A stretch of 64,000 bases of DNA, taken from Rhodospirillaceae bacterium (GTDB lineage: Bacteria; Pseudomonadota; Alphaproteobacteria; Rhodospirillales; UBA2165). The translations under genes were made by a program, and so were the position numbers. The notes beneath the pieces are model-generated. The model had not been told where the DNA came from and ran no database searches. It saw only the letters and a program-made list of their open reading frames with translations. The stretch is from assembly GCA_002723345.1 (NCBI GenBank), contig PBNV01000031.1:51953-115952 (forward strand), read 5' to 3'. Positions 48,072 to 56,581 of this stretch are shown here, piece after piece (positions within the stretch are counted from its first letter, which is position 1; each line of letters opens with the position of its first letter).

Positions 48072-48596
48072 CTATTGTTCGCTGGACTCTGTTCGGAATT
48101 GACGGGCGCGTGTTAGGATCGCGTTTTCTAATTGAACCTGCGTTTCTTGCTGAACTGTTGCCTCACGCCAACGACCTGACGCAGTTCTCACTTTGCGGAA
48201 AACCGACACCCTAACCCCATCCGCTCTGAGGCTTCGATCAAGGATAAAGATGTTCAGTTTGAATTTTTCATCAGGTGTTTCAGGGGGTGTGTACCAATCT
48301 GAAATTATTACTCCACCAAACGGGTCTGCCGATGTTATCGGCCAAACAGAGAGGGTATCGAGACTAGCCCGCCATAAAAACGCATTGACGCCAATGCCTG
48401 ATCCTTGATCGCGAAGTTTTGGTTTAGCGGGGCCACCAAACGTGAGACCGCCCTCTCCGAGGATGCTCTCTCTCTCATCAACTGGGACGGTCTCGTTGCC
48501 CAAGGTTATCAATTCTTTGACTTCACCGCCACAGGAACTAAGAGACAAGAGGACTCCAAAGCACCATAATGAAGCGAAAAGATGTTTCTTGGGCAT
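48072..48596 (-). CDS. DUF3576 family lipoprotein
   Basis: 174-residue protein with a signal peptide ending in a lipobox (LLSLSSCGG, about residues 16-24). The body contains GVNAFLWRASLDTLSVWPITSADPFGGVIISDWYTPPE and FILDRSLRADGVRVSVFR, the conserved DUF3576 pattern; relatives occur almost only in alphaproteobacteria next to leuS. The function is unknown; position and anchoring point to the envelope. It is divergent from the porin gene. Confidence 0.9.
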   Translation of the reverse strand: MPKKHLFASLWCFGVLLSLSSCGGEVKELITLGNETVPVDERESILGEGGLTFGGPAKPKLRDQGSGIGVNAFLWRASLDTLSVWPITSADPFGGVIISDWYTPPETPDEKFKLNIFILDRSLRADGVRVSVFRKVRTASGRWREATVQQETQVQLENAILTRARQFRTESSEQ

Positions 48597-48959
48597 GTTG
48601 AGTTGCTCACTCTTTAATTACATTGAATAGGGTTCTCGGCAGGCTACACACCCTTTTCAGGCGTTACCATGAACCCATTATTGAACTATCATATGGTCAC
48701 TTGAATTGCTATTAAATTCCGTAATTTAGACCCGTGGTTTTATCCCCGATTACGGTCGGAGGGTTTTTACACGACTAAAATTTTCTCACAAAACCCCCTC
48801 CGGATGTGCTAAAAATGACACATGTGTGATATTTTAACATAAAAATGTCTGTTTTTCATTGACCCTGAAGGCCGTCCGTGGCGTATTACATGTGATACAA
48901 AACTCCGCCTTACTTTTGCGATGTTGCAATAAGGTGTGAGAGTTTTTAGGAGGATTAAA
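48597..48959. promoter_or_regulatory. Divergent regulatory region of the DUF3576 gene and the porin
   Basis: 363 bp without a gene, A+T-rich. It holds a perfect palindrome ACACATGTGT (48818-48827), a second ACATGTG copy (48888-48894), and a possible promoter TTGACC (48859-48864) with a wide 19-base spacer to TATTAC (48884-48889), which overlaps the second copy. AGGAGG (48948-48953) is a strong ribosome-binding site that fixes the porin start at 48960. The ACATGTG copies may be a regulator site; the regulator is unknown. Confidence 0.5.
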
Positions 48960-50093
48960 ATGAAAAAAGCTTTATATTCGACGTCTGCTCTTGTAGCAGC
49001 CGGTGCGTTGGCTTTAGTTGCCAGTGACGCATCAGCTCAAGCAAAGAAAATCTCGATGAGCGTTGGTGGTTACTTCAATACGTTCGCAGGTTTTTCACAG
49101 CAAGAGTCAAGCTTCGAGAACGACACAGCGACTGCCGGCCTGGAAGTTGGATACGACGCCTTCAACGTTGTTAACGACTCTGAAGTTTACTTCAAGGGCT
49201 CAACCAAGCTTGACAATGGCGTGGGTGTCTCGGTGACCGTGCAGTTAGAAACAGATCAATCTAACGGCTCAGATATTGATGAATCCTATGCTACATTAAC
49301 CGGCGGTTTCGGTTCAATTCTTCTTGGTTCGACAAAAGGGTCAACCATTAAAAAGCATGTCGGTGCACCAGCCGTTGGCGGCCTTGCATTGACAACCCTT
49401 GACCACCATAACTGGATCATTCGGCCTTCAGCAGTTGGCGGTGCTACTTTCTCAACAGGAACCACTGCAGGTGCCAGTGATGCTATGAAAGTTGTTTACC
49501 TGTCGCCGAAGATCGCTGGTGGAATCGAGCTGGGTGCCTCTTACACTCCATCCTCCACGAACTCCGACGCTATGCCGGCCACGGGTGGTGACTCCGGAAC
49601 CGAGAGCCAAATGTGGGACGCGGTTGTGAAGTACAGCGGAAAAATGGGTGGATCTAGCGTTAATGCAAACGTTGGATATGGTGAAACCCAAGGTACCGCC
49701 GCTAACAGCACCCAATTTATCCGCACAGGCGTCAACATGACAGCGGGTGGTGCGACGATAGGCTTTTCATACAAGGATATAAGCAACCAAGCTACTGGCA
49801 TAGAGGGTACAGCCAACAGTGATGAGCAAACATCCTACAATATCGGCATTAAGTACGCTGCCGGTGGTTACACGGTTGGTCTCGCTTATGGTCATTCTGA
49901 ATTGCCTCTGGCTAGCTCCACTCAAGGCGACGATGAGTTGGACAAGTACATCTTGGGTATAGAGCGCGGCCTAGGTGCAGGCGTTACGCTCACTGGCCAG
50001 CTCGCATACGTCGATTATAGTGATGAAACGACCAACGACTCCAACAACAACAACGGTTGGGCCCTTGTTGGTGGCGTAAAGGTTGCCTTCTAA
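48960..50093 (+). CDS. Outer-membrane porin (Gram-negative porin type)
   Basis: 377-residue trimeric-porin-like beta-barrel for diffusion of small solutes. A clear signal peptide (MKKALYSTSALVAAGALALV, cleaved after ...DASAQA) is followed by alternating amphipathic strands, Gly/Asp/Asn-rich turns, and a C-terminal strand ending in Phe (LVGGVKVAF), the BAM-recognised beta-signal. ATG 48960 has AGGAGG five bases upstream; the longer frame to 48936 is not used. Divergent regulatory region upstream and a perfect terminator downstream indicate a monocistronic, well-expressed gene. Codon use is uniform and A/T-ending, fitting high expression. Confidence 0.93.
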   Translation: MKKALYSTSALVAAGALALVASDASAQAKKISMSVGGYFNTFAGFSQQESSFENDTATAGLEVGYDAFNVVNDSEVYFKGSTKLDNGVGVSVTVQLETDQSNGSDIDESYATLTGGFGSILLGSTKGSTIKKHVGAPAVGGLALTTLDHHNWIIRPSAVGGATFSTGTTAGASDAMKVVYLSPKIAGGIELGASYTPSSTNSDAMPATGGDSGTESQMWDAVVKYSGKMGGSSVNANVGYGETQGTAANSTQFIRTGVNMTAGGATIGFSYKDISNQATGIEGTANSDEQTSYNIGIKYAAGGYTVGLAYGHSELPLASSTQGDDELDKYILGIERGLGAGVTLTGQLAYVDYSDETTNDSNNNNGWALVGGVKVAF

Positions 50094-50119
50094 ACAAGAG
50101 GGTAACTAAACACGGATTT

Positions 50120-50147
50120 GGGGAGCGGTTCTGCCGCTCCCCTTTTT
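50120..50147 (+). terminator. Rho-independent terminator of the porin gene
   Basis: Perfect 9-bp stem GGGGAGCGG (50120-50128) / CCGCTCCCC (50134-50142), 5-base loop, then TTTTT, 26 bp after the porin stop. Confidence 0.95.
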
Positions 50148-50196
50148 CTTTATCCGAGAGGTTTTCAGCCCACGATTGGTCTTAAAATTAATCAGA

Positions 50197-51318
50197 TCAA
50201 TCCGGCAGGTGTTTTTGGGACATAAAAAGACGGCCACGGATCTCCCGGTTACTATCGTGCCGAGGAACAATGGTGCTTTTGTGTAATACCGTTTGCTGGG
50301 ACCCAATCAATAGATTAGTGACATACTCCTTATTATGGGCGTAGCGTCCAGTAGGCTTGAGGGCAAAATCACCTTCAATGAGATCCTCAACGGTGAAGCA
50401 AAAAATGCCTCCATCAACCAATTGATGGCTTACACCGTTGAAGACGTCCTCTAGGGCACCGAGATATACTAAGGCGTCCCCGCAGACGATTAAGTCAAAT
50501 TTATCGTCATTATTCGAGGGTTGCAAAAAATCAATCATGTCGGAGACAATTGATTCTTCGATACGATTTTCTGACATTGCGATTTCCAACATCTTTGACG
50601 AGAGATCCACACCCGTAATATGGGCTGTCAACGGCCGAATGGCCTCTGCTACGAGACCTGTCCCGCAACCAAGGTCGAGTACTCTCGCAAAGGGGGGCGC
50701 CGTTGAGCGCGGACATGTTGCCAGATACGCCGATACGGCATTCTCGATCAGTTGGGGCACAACATAGTTCAGATCACTTACTAGGTCCTTATCAAATGTT
50801 TCAGCATAGTCATCGAATAAATCCCGGACGTAGTTTTTAGGGGCCCGAATAGTTGTTGCGCCTGTCATGGCAGCTAGGAGGTGCGACGCCATACCGTGAT
50901 CGGGATGTTGGGCGAGACAGGATCTGTAAGCAATCTCGGCGCCTTCCTTATCACCGGACATTTCTCGTGAGTATGCCAGCTCCCAATATGCCTCGGTTCT
51001 CTCCGGTTCCGCGTCGAAACCCCGCTCATACAACGACACCGCCTCTTCATAATATTCTGTTACTCGCAACACAGCCGCCAAACCAAATAAGGCATCTGGA
51101 TCTGACGGCGCGGCTTTAAGCGCGGCTCGATAGGCATGCTCTGACATGTCATATTCGCCGAGCCCAAAACACGAATCTCCCTGGCCTATCAGTGCTTCTG
51201 TCATATCTTTGTCTCGCGCGAGAACGGCTTCATAGTCAGACCGAGCCGCCTCGAAATCCTCGACGTCCAGACGGGCCCGCGCCCGCTCGATAAGTTGTGG
51301 GATGTCTGCGACGGTCAT
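50197..51318 (-). CDS. TPR-containing SAM-dependent methyltransferase
   Basis: 373-residue fusion. Residues about 5-150 are tetratricopeptide repeats (for example DPDALFGLAAVLRVTEYYEEAVSLYERGFDAEPERTEAYWELA split over repeats of 34). Residues about 165-370 are a class I methyltransferase with motif I VLDLGCGTGLVAEAI (about 214-228), GVDLSSKMLEIA and the motif IV region FDLIVCGDALVYLG. Such fusions occur in several proteobacteria and probably methylate a protein or small partner held by the TPR part; the substrate is unknown. It stands alone, between the porin terminator and thiE. Confidence 0.88.
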   Translation of the reverse strand: MTVADIPQLIERARARLDVEDFEAARSDYEAVLARDKDMTEALIGQGDSCFGLGEYDMSEHAYRAALKAAPSDPDALFGLAAVLRVTEYYEEAVSLYERGFDAEPERTEAYWELAYSREMSGDKEGAEIAYRSCLAQHPDHGMASHLLAAMTGATTIRAPKNYVRDLFDDYAETFDKDLVSDLNYVVPQLIENAVSAYLATCPRSTAPPFARVLDLGCGTGLVAEAIRPLTAHITGVDLSSKMLEIAMSENRIEESIVSDMIDFLQPSNNDDKFDLIVCGDALVYLGALEDVFNGVSHQLVDGGIFCFTVEDLIEGDFALKPTGRYAHNKEYVTNLLIGSQQTVLHKSTIVPRHDSNREIRGRLFMSQKHLPD

Positions 51319-51501
51319 TTAATACGCTCCCATGTTTTCGAGGCGGTTCGTTCGTAATCACGATACGGGCTGCTACTGCTATCCATGGAGGTGTTTTCCC
51401 GCTCTGATCCATAACAATTTTTGCTTCGTTGTGTTGATGCTATTAACCCGCATTGAAATATGGGCTTCGGGGAAGGGCTATACCAAATATGACCTCCTAA
51501 T

Positions 51502-52125
51502 TTATTCACTAAGGCCCCCAATGGCGGCAATGCCGGCGCAAGATGTTCCAATTAACTTGGGCGCGGTGACAACAGTGATCCCGCCAAGAGCTATTATCGG
51601 AACCAATGCTGCTCTGCTTTGTCGAGCAAAGCTAAGGACCCCAGTTGCCGGTTGAGTGGGGTGGCTCGCTGTTGGAAAAACGGGCGATACAAAAACCGCA
51701 TCAACGCCCATCCTATATGCCCTGTTTAGCCCTGGCATGGAATGAACGGCGGCAGTAGAAATTCGATTTTTCAATCGAAGCCATCGGCGATGACTCAACT
51801 GCGGGCGCGTAATAGTCCATTCTGGCATATGTAACCCATCGGCTGAAACGATATCGGCCAGACGGGCATCTCCAGCAATAATTAAGATTAAGGCTCGTTC
51901 CTGGCACACACGCTTGAGCTGTCTAGCAAGGTTATATCTGTCTGGCGTGTCATAGTGGCGCAATATTACAGCTGTACCGCGCGGCAGGCGTTCGGCGATT
52001 TGTACTGGATCTGGCGTGCGTACAGAGTCTGTCATAAAATAGAGGTGAGGCACGTGGGCTGCTCCAGCTGTTAAATTGAGCCGGCGCCCGATTTCTGATA
52101 AGCGTAAGATCGCCTCTTCACTCAT
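51502..52125 (-). CDS. thiE: Thiamine phosphate synthase / TenI family protein
   Basis: 207-residue TIM-barrel protein of the ThiE/TenI superfamily. LYFMTDSVRTPDPVQIAERLP (about residues 28-48), the central GDARLADIVSADGLHMPEW (about 84-102), STAAVHSM and the C-terminal phosphate-binding VDAVFVSPVFPTASHPT and PIIALGGIT are typical. ThiE couples the thiazole and pyrimidine halves of thiamine; TenI-like members are aminases or isomerases. No other thi genes are nearby, so the exact activity is open. It is divergent from yggS with only 23 bp between start codons. Confidence 0.8.
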   Translation of the reverse strand: MSEEAILRLSEIGRRLNLTAGAAHVPHLYFMTDSVRTPDPVQIAERLPRGTAVILRHYDTPDRYNLARQLKRVCQERALILIIAGDARLADIVSADGLHMPEWTITRPQLSHRRWLRLKNRISTAAVHSMPGLNRAYRMGVDAVFVSPVFPTASHPTQPATGVLSFARQSRAALVPIIALGGITVVTAPKLIGTSCAGIAAIGGLSE

Positions 52126-52148
52126 ACAACGATCATAGAAATTTATTC

Positions 52149-52862
52149 ATGAAAGCCAATTGCCTCATTACGGAAAATTTGTCTGGGGTGCTGGACAAGA
52201 TAAACGTTGCGACTAAAGCTGCTGGTCGTCCACCTGGATCGGTTGACCTTATTGCTGTGTCTAAAACGCATTCGGCGTCGGCCATCGATGCTGCCATCGC
52301 GGCGGGACAAAAGATATTTGGAGAAAATAAAGTTCAGGAAGTTTCGGCAAAATGGCCAGCACTCAAGGATAAGCATCTAGAAAGTCGGCTGCATTTTATT
52401 GGCGCCTTACAGTCGAATAAGGTTCGGGAGGCCGTGCGCTTTTGCGATGTTATCGAAACTGTCGACCGTCCCAAACTTGCTCGCTCACTTGCCCGCTCGA
52501 TGGATGAGGGGGGTCAGCGGCCGTCTTGTCTCATACAAGTGAACACGGGAGAGGAGCCCCAAAAATCGGGCGTTTTGCCCGCGGATGCGGATGCCTTTAT
52601 CGCCGCTTGCCGGGACGAATTTGAGTTGCCCGTCGCGGGTCTAATGTGTATCCCGCCGGCCGATGAAGAGCCCGCTCTTCATTTCTCCTTTCTCCACGCC
52701 ATTGCTGAGCGAAATGGTCTAGCAACCCTATCAATGGGAATGAGTGCAGATTATGAGATTGCCATCAAGTTCGGTGCGACGCATGTCCGTGTTGGCACCG
52801 CGATTTTCGGCACCCGATCATCGCCGGAATTTGGCGCAGTAAAGCCATTAAGTAGTGATTAA
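52149..52862 (+). CDS. PLP homeostasis protein (YggS/PROSC family)
   Basis: 237-residue pyridoxal-phosphate-binding protein that buffers PLP and affects amino/keto acid balance. The PLP-lysine motif LIAVSKTHSASAI (about residues 35-47), GENKVQE (about 58-64), LHFIGALQSNKVR and the C-terminal SMGMSADYEIAIKFGATHVRVGTAIFG (phosphate-binding, about 197-223) are all there. It has no large domain beyond the TIM-barrel fragment, so it is not an alanine racemase. Its 3' end overlaps the L,D-transpeptidase gene by 4 bp. Confidence 0.95.
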   Translation: MKANCLITENLSGVLDKINVATKAAGRPPGSVDLIAVSKTHSASAIDAAIAAGQKIFGENKVQEVSAKWPALKDKHLESRLHFIGALQSNKVREAVRFCDVIETVDRPKLARSLARSMDEGGQRPSCLIQVNTGEEPQKSGVLPADADAFIAACRDEFELPVAGLMCIPPADEEPALHFSFLHAIAERNGLATLSMGMSADYEIAIKFGATHVRVGTAIFGTRSSPEFGAVKPLSSD

Positions 52863-53359
52863 TTGGCCGACCGAATGTGGATACTTTCTTTTGGGCCGCA
52901 TCCGGCTAGAATGGTTTTAAGTGCTTGAAGATCCAATGCAACACAGCCTTTAGTCGGGCGATGGTCTGCAGCGGCAACATGAATAAAAATTGCGCTGCCG
53001 CGATAAGGGACAATTGGTGCGTCGTTCTGACCCAAGGCGACGACAATGTCGTAGCAAGGATCTTCTCGCCACAGTTTTTCGTGAGAGGCCTCAATGGGAA
53101 GCTGCACGAATGTGTTATAAAATGAATGCTCAGGATCGTCGCACCAGCCGTCTGATGTCCTAATCGGATGTATCGGTAACGTTGATTTTAGGCCGGTTAC
53201 TCTATCTTTTCGATAAAACACTTTGCGGAGCCTATAAGTTCCCGCTGGCGTGCACCCATCGCCCTCCCATTTATCTGAGGTCACACCATTCCATCCGAGC
53301 ACGCAATTGAATATGTTATCGTTCCAGGTCAAAGTCGTTGGTGGGGTAACCGTGATCAT
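52859..53359 (-). CDS. L,D-transpeptidase family protein (YkuD domain), no signal peptide
   Basis: 166-residue protein made almost only of a YkuD catalytic domain. The active-site block IFIHVAAADHRPTKGCVAL (about residues 125-143) has the His and the Cys of the H-x(n)-S/T-x-G-C pattern; an upstream His (HSFYNTF region) may complete it. No export signal is visible, which is odd for an enzyme that cross-links peptidoglycan; a cytosolic or non-classical role, or a wrong start, should be considered. Its ATG overlaps the upstream stop (TGATG), so it is coupled to the unknown protein encoded before it. Confidence 0.87.
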   Translation of the reverse strand: MITVTPPTTLTWNDNIFNCVLGWNGVTSDKWEGDGCTPAGTYRLRKVFYRKDRVTGLKSTLPIHPIRTSDGWCDDPEHSFYNTFVQLPIEASHEKLWREDPCYDIVVALGQNDAPIVPYRGSAIFIHVAAADHRPTKGCVALDLQALKTILAGCGPKESIHIRSAN

Positions 53360-54432
53360 CAGCGCACCGTGAACGCCGGTTTTTGATTTGAGCCTGCCGC
53401 CAAATTGTTCGCAGCCTCATATTTAGAAAGTCCCCGCTTCATGGCATCGGCGATCCAACTATTTTTATTATCAGTTATTGTTTGGTTTATGGCTTGGCTA
53501 TGGCCATACCACTGTGGATTTGATTTAACAGAGCCTCCAGTGGAAGTTTGAGTAAAATGCCGGGTTGGTCCACCTTTGGAAAAGGCGGTTGGGATTACAC
53601 CTCCTGGAAATTTAGGTTTCAACCGATAAGGCTCACTGTGCGTTAGCCGATCCTGCCCAGGTTTTTTAGCATCATTATTCGAAGCCCGCACGGATAATGC
53701 GGGAAGAGGCGAAGCCTTTGGCGCTTCGATAGAGTTTTCTGGGGCCGATGGTTTGACGATATCACCATGCAGCGCGGGCCTTGGAAAAGGTCTTGGCGCA
53801 TTAGTTGCGTCTTGGCCATACCCGTTGGATCGACGTTTGGCGATGGGAATTTCAGACATGCCGGCCGCCCGAAACTTCTCTTCGATTATCTGCGTCCCCG
53901 GCGGCCCTGGATAAATAGGCTCATCCGAGAGTGGCTTATTTTCCGTCTTAGTAGGTTGCAAAACAGAAGCCGTTGCTTGGCCCCGATTTGACCGATCGGC
54001 CAATTGGGTAGGTTCCAACGCGGCCATTTTTAAGCTGGTTTCGGAGAGCGTCGGCGTATTTTGACCGTCTGTTTTGATGGTAAAAAATGCCGATGTATGA
54101 TCGGCAATATCGCGGCCTGTGCTATGTTTTACGGCCACATCTAGACTAGAAAACGCAGCTCCCAGGGGGCCACCAAATAACGTTCCTCCAGCGATCTTTG
54201 CTCCCGGGTCAATGGTGTCACCGGAAATCGATCGATAAAGCGTGGAAATTATAGGTATATGTTGTAGTGGGTTGATCACGTCTAATAAGTCTAGAAAAGT
54301 AAAACCATCCTTTCCGAAAAATAAGAGCTCGTTGCGCGCGTTAGCAGGACTTTGCTTTGCGAGACGCTTTGTGTTGGTCTCCGACGGATCATACGCTGCC
54401 GAGTTCTCTACGGAGGCAAATTGGTCATTCAT
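53359..54432 (-). CDS. Conserved protein of unknown function with a structured N-terminal domain
   Basis: 357 residues, no signal peptide. Residues about 35-120 form a compact, hydrophobic-patterned block (LLFFGKDGFTFLDLLDVINPLQHIPIISTLYRSISGD, then GGTLFGGPLGAAFSSLDV), which I recall from uncharacterised alphaproteobacterial proteins. The remainder is polar, Pro/Ser/Asn-rich and probably disordered, with a short helical C-terminus (IADAMKRGLSKYEAANNLA). It is coupled to the L,D-transpeptidase gene, so a cell-wall or envelope role is inferred. No function is known to me. Confidence 0.75.
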   Translation of the reverse strand: MNDQFASVENSAAYDPSETNTKRLAKQSPANARNELLFFGKDGFTFLDLLDVINPLQHIPIISTLYRSISGDTIDPGAKIAGGTLFGGPLGAAFSSLDVAVKHSTGRDIADHTSAFFTIKTDGQNTPTLSETSLKMAALEPTQLADRSNRGQATASVLQPTKTENKPLSDEPIYPGPPGTQIIEEKFRAAGMSEIPIAKRRSNGYGQDATNAPRPFPRPALHGDIVKPSAPENSIEAPKASPLPALSVRASNNDAKKPGQDRLTHSEPYRLKPKFPGGVIPTAFSKGGPTRHFTQTSTGGSVKSNPQWYGHSQAINQTITDNKNSWIADAMKRGLSKYEAANNLAAGSNQKPAFTVR

Positions 54433-54691
54433 CGTTTATTACCGTCCAACTTCGTTTGGGTAGTACTTGCAAACCGGGTGCCAAAGATCATGCTCGATTA
54501 CAGGGGCGTTTAGGGTTATTTCTCTCGATGGGCATGCATTTCAGGTCATTTTTGTTGCCCAAGAGGGAAATATTTGCCGCGCCATCATAATTTTTAGAGA
54601 GCGTTATGTGCCAAAGTCAGCCGTGACACGCTATAAGGGTTGTGGCCCCAAGCACTAGTTATTATCGTGTCTTGACAGGAGCACACGCTTT

Positions 54692-55381
54692 ATGAGTCCA
54701 AGAAGGCGCATTCTGGTTGTTAGCGACGATGAGGATCTCCGGCAGGTTTTGGTGGAGCAGCTTCAAGTCTATGAAGAATTCATCGCGGAAGAAGCACCCA
54801 CAGGGACCGCCACCATCGATCGCATTAAGGAGCAATATTTTGACGCTATCGTGCTAGATACTAGTTTGCCCGACATTTGCAGACGGGAAGTTTGTCGGGT
54901 CATTCGCCGAGCGGGCGTAAAATCGCCATTCATAATGCTTACCAGTACCGATACAGATCATGACCCTACCCCCGAACTTTATGCAGGCGCAAATCAATAT
55001 GTCACAAAGCCCTTTAAAATTGGCGTGTTATTGCACGGGCTGAGGGCGTCTATCCGAGAACACGAGCAAAGTCAGCATGCTGTCTTTCAAATTGGCCCTT
55101 ATACCTTCCGTCCTGCTGCTAAAATCATGGTGGATATGGAGACCGAGAAAAAAGTACGTTTGACCGATAAGGAAACCGCCATCGTGAAATTTTTGTACCT
55201 CGCGGGCGAGCGCGGTGTTAGTCGAGATGATTTACTGGGCGAGGTGTGGGGATATAACGCTGACGTAACGACGCACACGTTGGAAACTCATGTCTACCGG
55301 CTTCGCCAGAAAATTGAACGTGAACCATCCAATGCTAATTTGCTGGTGACCGAGCCCAACGGCTATCGGCTCATCCCCTAG
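54692..55381 (+). CDS. Orphan OmpR/PhoB-type response regulator
   Basis: 229-residue two-domain regulator. The receiver domain has the phospho-acceptor Asp56 (VLDTSLPD), Thr84 (IMLTST) and Lys106 (YVTKPFK). The first residue of the usual acidic Mg-binding pair is Ser11 (VVSDDEDL) rather than Asp/Glu, leaving Asp12. The C-terminal winged helix (about 130-229) carries LTDKETAIVKFLYLAG, THTLETHVYRLRQKIE and VTEPNGYRLIP. No histidine kinase is adjacent. It is divergent from the unknown-protein/L,D-transpeptidase pair, a possible target, across a 259-bp gap in which I see no other feature. Confidence 0.94.
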   Translation: MSPRRRILVVSDDEDLRQVLVEQLQVYEEFIAEEAPTGTATIDRIKEQYFDAIVLDTSLPDICRREVCRVIRRAGVKSPFIMLTSTDTDHDPTPELYAGANQYVTKPFKIGVLLHGLRASIREHEQSQHAVFQIGPYTFRPAAKIMVDMETEKKVRLTDKETAIVKFLYLAGERGVSRDDLLGEVWGYNADVTTHTLETHVYRLRQKIEREPSNANLLVTEPNGYRLIP

Positions 55382-55394
55382 AGTGCGACTATTT

Positions 55395-56186
55395 CTAAAT
55401 TTTTAGCGTTACGGTGACCGGCGCATGGTCGGACGGTTTGCACCACCCGCGGGCCTCTCTCAAAACTTTGGCTTCAATGATAGCATCGGCTAAGGGCTCC
55501 GTTACCCAGATGTGGTCAAGACGACGACCTTTGTCGTTGGTAGACCAATCCTTTGAACGGTAGCTCCACCAGCTGTAAAGCGGTTCATGGGGTAGAATTA
55601 CCTGGCGAACAGCATCCTTCCAGGGTCCGGATTTTCTAAGTTTCTCCAATAATTCGATCTCAACTGGCGAATGCGAGACAACTTTTAAAAGTTGTTTGTG
55701 CGACCAAACGTCTGTTTCTAAGGGTGCAATATTCAGATCGCCCACCAGAATTCGTTGGGCATCAGCCTCTTGGCGGGCCTGGGCCCAGCGCGTCATTGCC
55801 CGCAAAAATTTCAACTTATGATCAAATTTATCATTTACTTTTGGATCTGGAATGTCACCACCCGCCGGCACATACACGTTATGGAGTTCAATGTTTCCGG
55901 GCAGTAGTGCGAACACATGCCGCGCATCACGTTTACCGCACCAATCCCTCAGCCCTGTTTTCTGGAAGGGCGTGTTAGACAGGATGGCAACGCCATTGTA
56001 GGCCTTCATGCCAGACACAACTTGATAAGGATAGCCCATCGCGGCGATTTCATCTGCCGGAAACAATTCTGTCGTCACCTTTATCTCTTGGAGGCAAATG
56101 ATGTCGGGAGAGATAGCCTCGGCGACTTTCGCCAGTGTTTTCAAACGAGACCGAACCCCGTTGATGTTCCACGTGGTGATTTTCAA
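55395..56186 (-). CDS. xthA: Exodeoxyribonuclease III
   Basis: AP endonuclease and 3'-5' exonuclease of base-excision repair. 263 residues. The EEP-fold motifs are present: ITTWNINGVRSRL (about residues 3-15), CLQEIKVTTE (metal-binding Glu), NVYVPAGGD, VGDLNIAP (catalytic Asp/Asn), and C-terminal DHIWVTEPL and SDHAPVTV. The start is TTG 56186: GGAGG lies at 56195-56199, eight bases upstream, and the resulting MKITTWN matches family N-termini; GTG 56201 would overlap that ribosome-binding site. Confidence 0.97.
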   Translation of the reverse strand: MKITTWNINGVRSRLKTLAKVAEAISPDIICLQEIKVTTELFPADEIAAMGYPYQVVSGMKAYNGVAILSNTPFQKTGLRDWCGKRDARHVFALLPGNIELHNVYVPAGGDIPDPKVNDKFDHKLKFLRAMTRWAQARQEADAQRILVGDLNIAPLETDVWSHKQLLKVVSHSPVEIELLEKLRKSGPWKDAVRQVILPHEPLYSWWSYRSKDWSTNDKGRRLDHIWVTEPLADAIIEAKVLREARGWCKPSDHAPVTVTLKI

Positions 56187-56581
56187 TTGTTTTTCCTCCA
56201 CGACCTGCGTCTATGTTAGTGTTGACCCGCTGCGGATTCGCTATTATGCCTCGTCGTTTCTGATCACCATGAGGTATATCATGGCCCATCCCAATGAGAC
56301 CATGTTCCGTGGGGGCTTATTATGCATAACTTGCGATAAGCCAATTTGACTCAAGTGGTGGAATACATTTGTCAAAGGAGAGTTTGGGCATTCTGTGGGG
56401 CGCGGAAGAAGCATCTGCACAAGGTTAATTTAGATCAAAATTTACCCACAAGCACGAGTAAATTATAGTTACCCGTGGTGAATTTATAGGCCTTGTAAAA
56501 ATATAGCTATACAAACTGTTGTTGTAAGGGCAAGAAAAGGGGCGCAGCGTTTCTTCTGAGGCTCGTTTCAATGCCAGCGGC
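56187..56581. other. 395-bp gap between xthA and lolA
   Basis: It contains the xthA ribosome-binding site (GGAGG, minus strand, 56195-56199) and presumably its promoter, plus an A+T-rich half with a perfect 7-bp inverted repeat AATTTAC (56439-56445) / GTAAATT (56458-56464). No convincing gene or terminator is seen. Confidence 0.5.

Noticed and set aside
51315..51551. 78-codon minus-strand frame between thiE and the TPR-methyltransferase
   Set aside because: Overlaps both neighbours' ends on the same strand and has no recognisable features.
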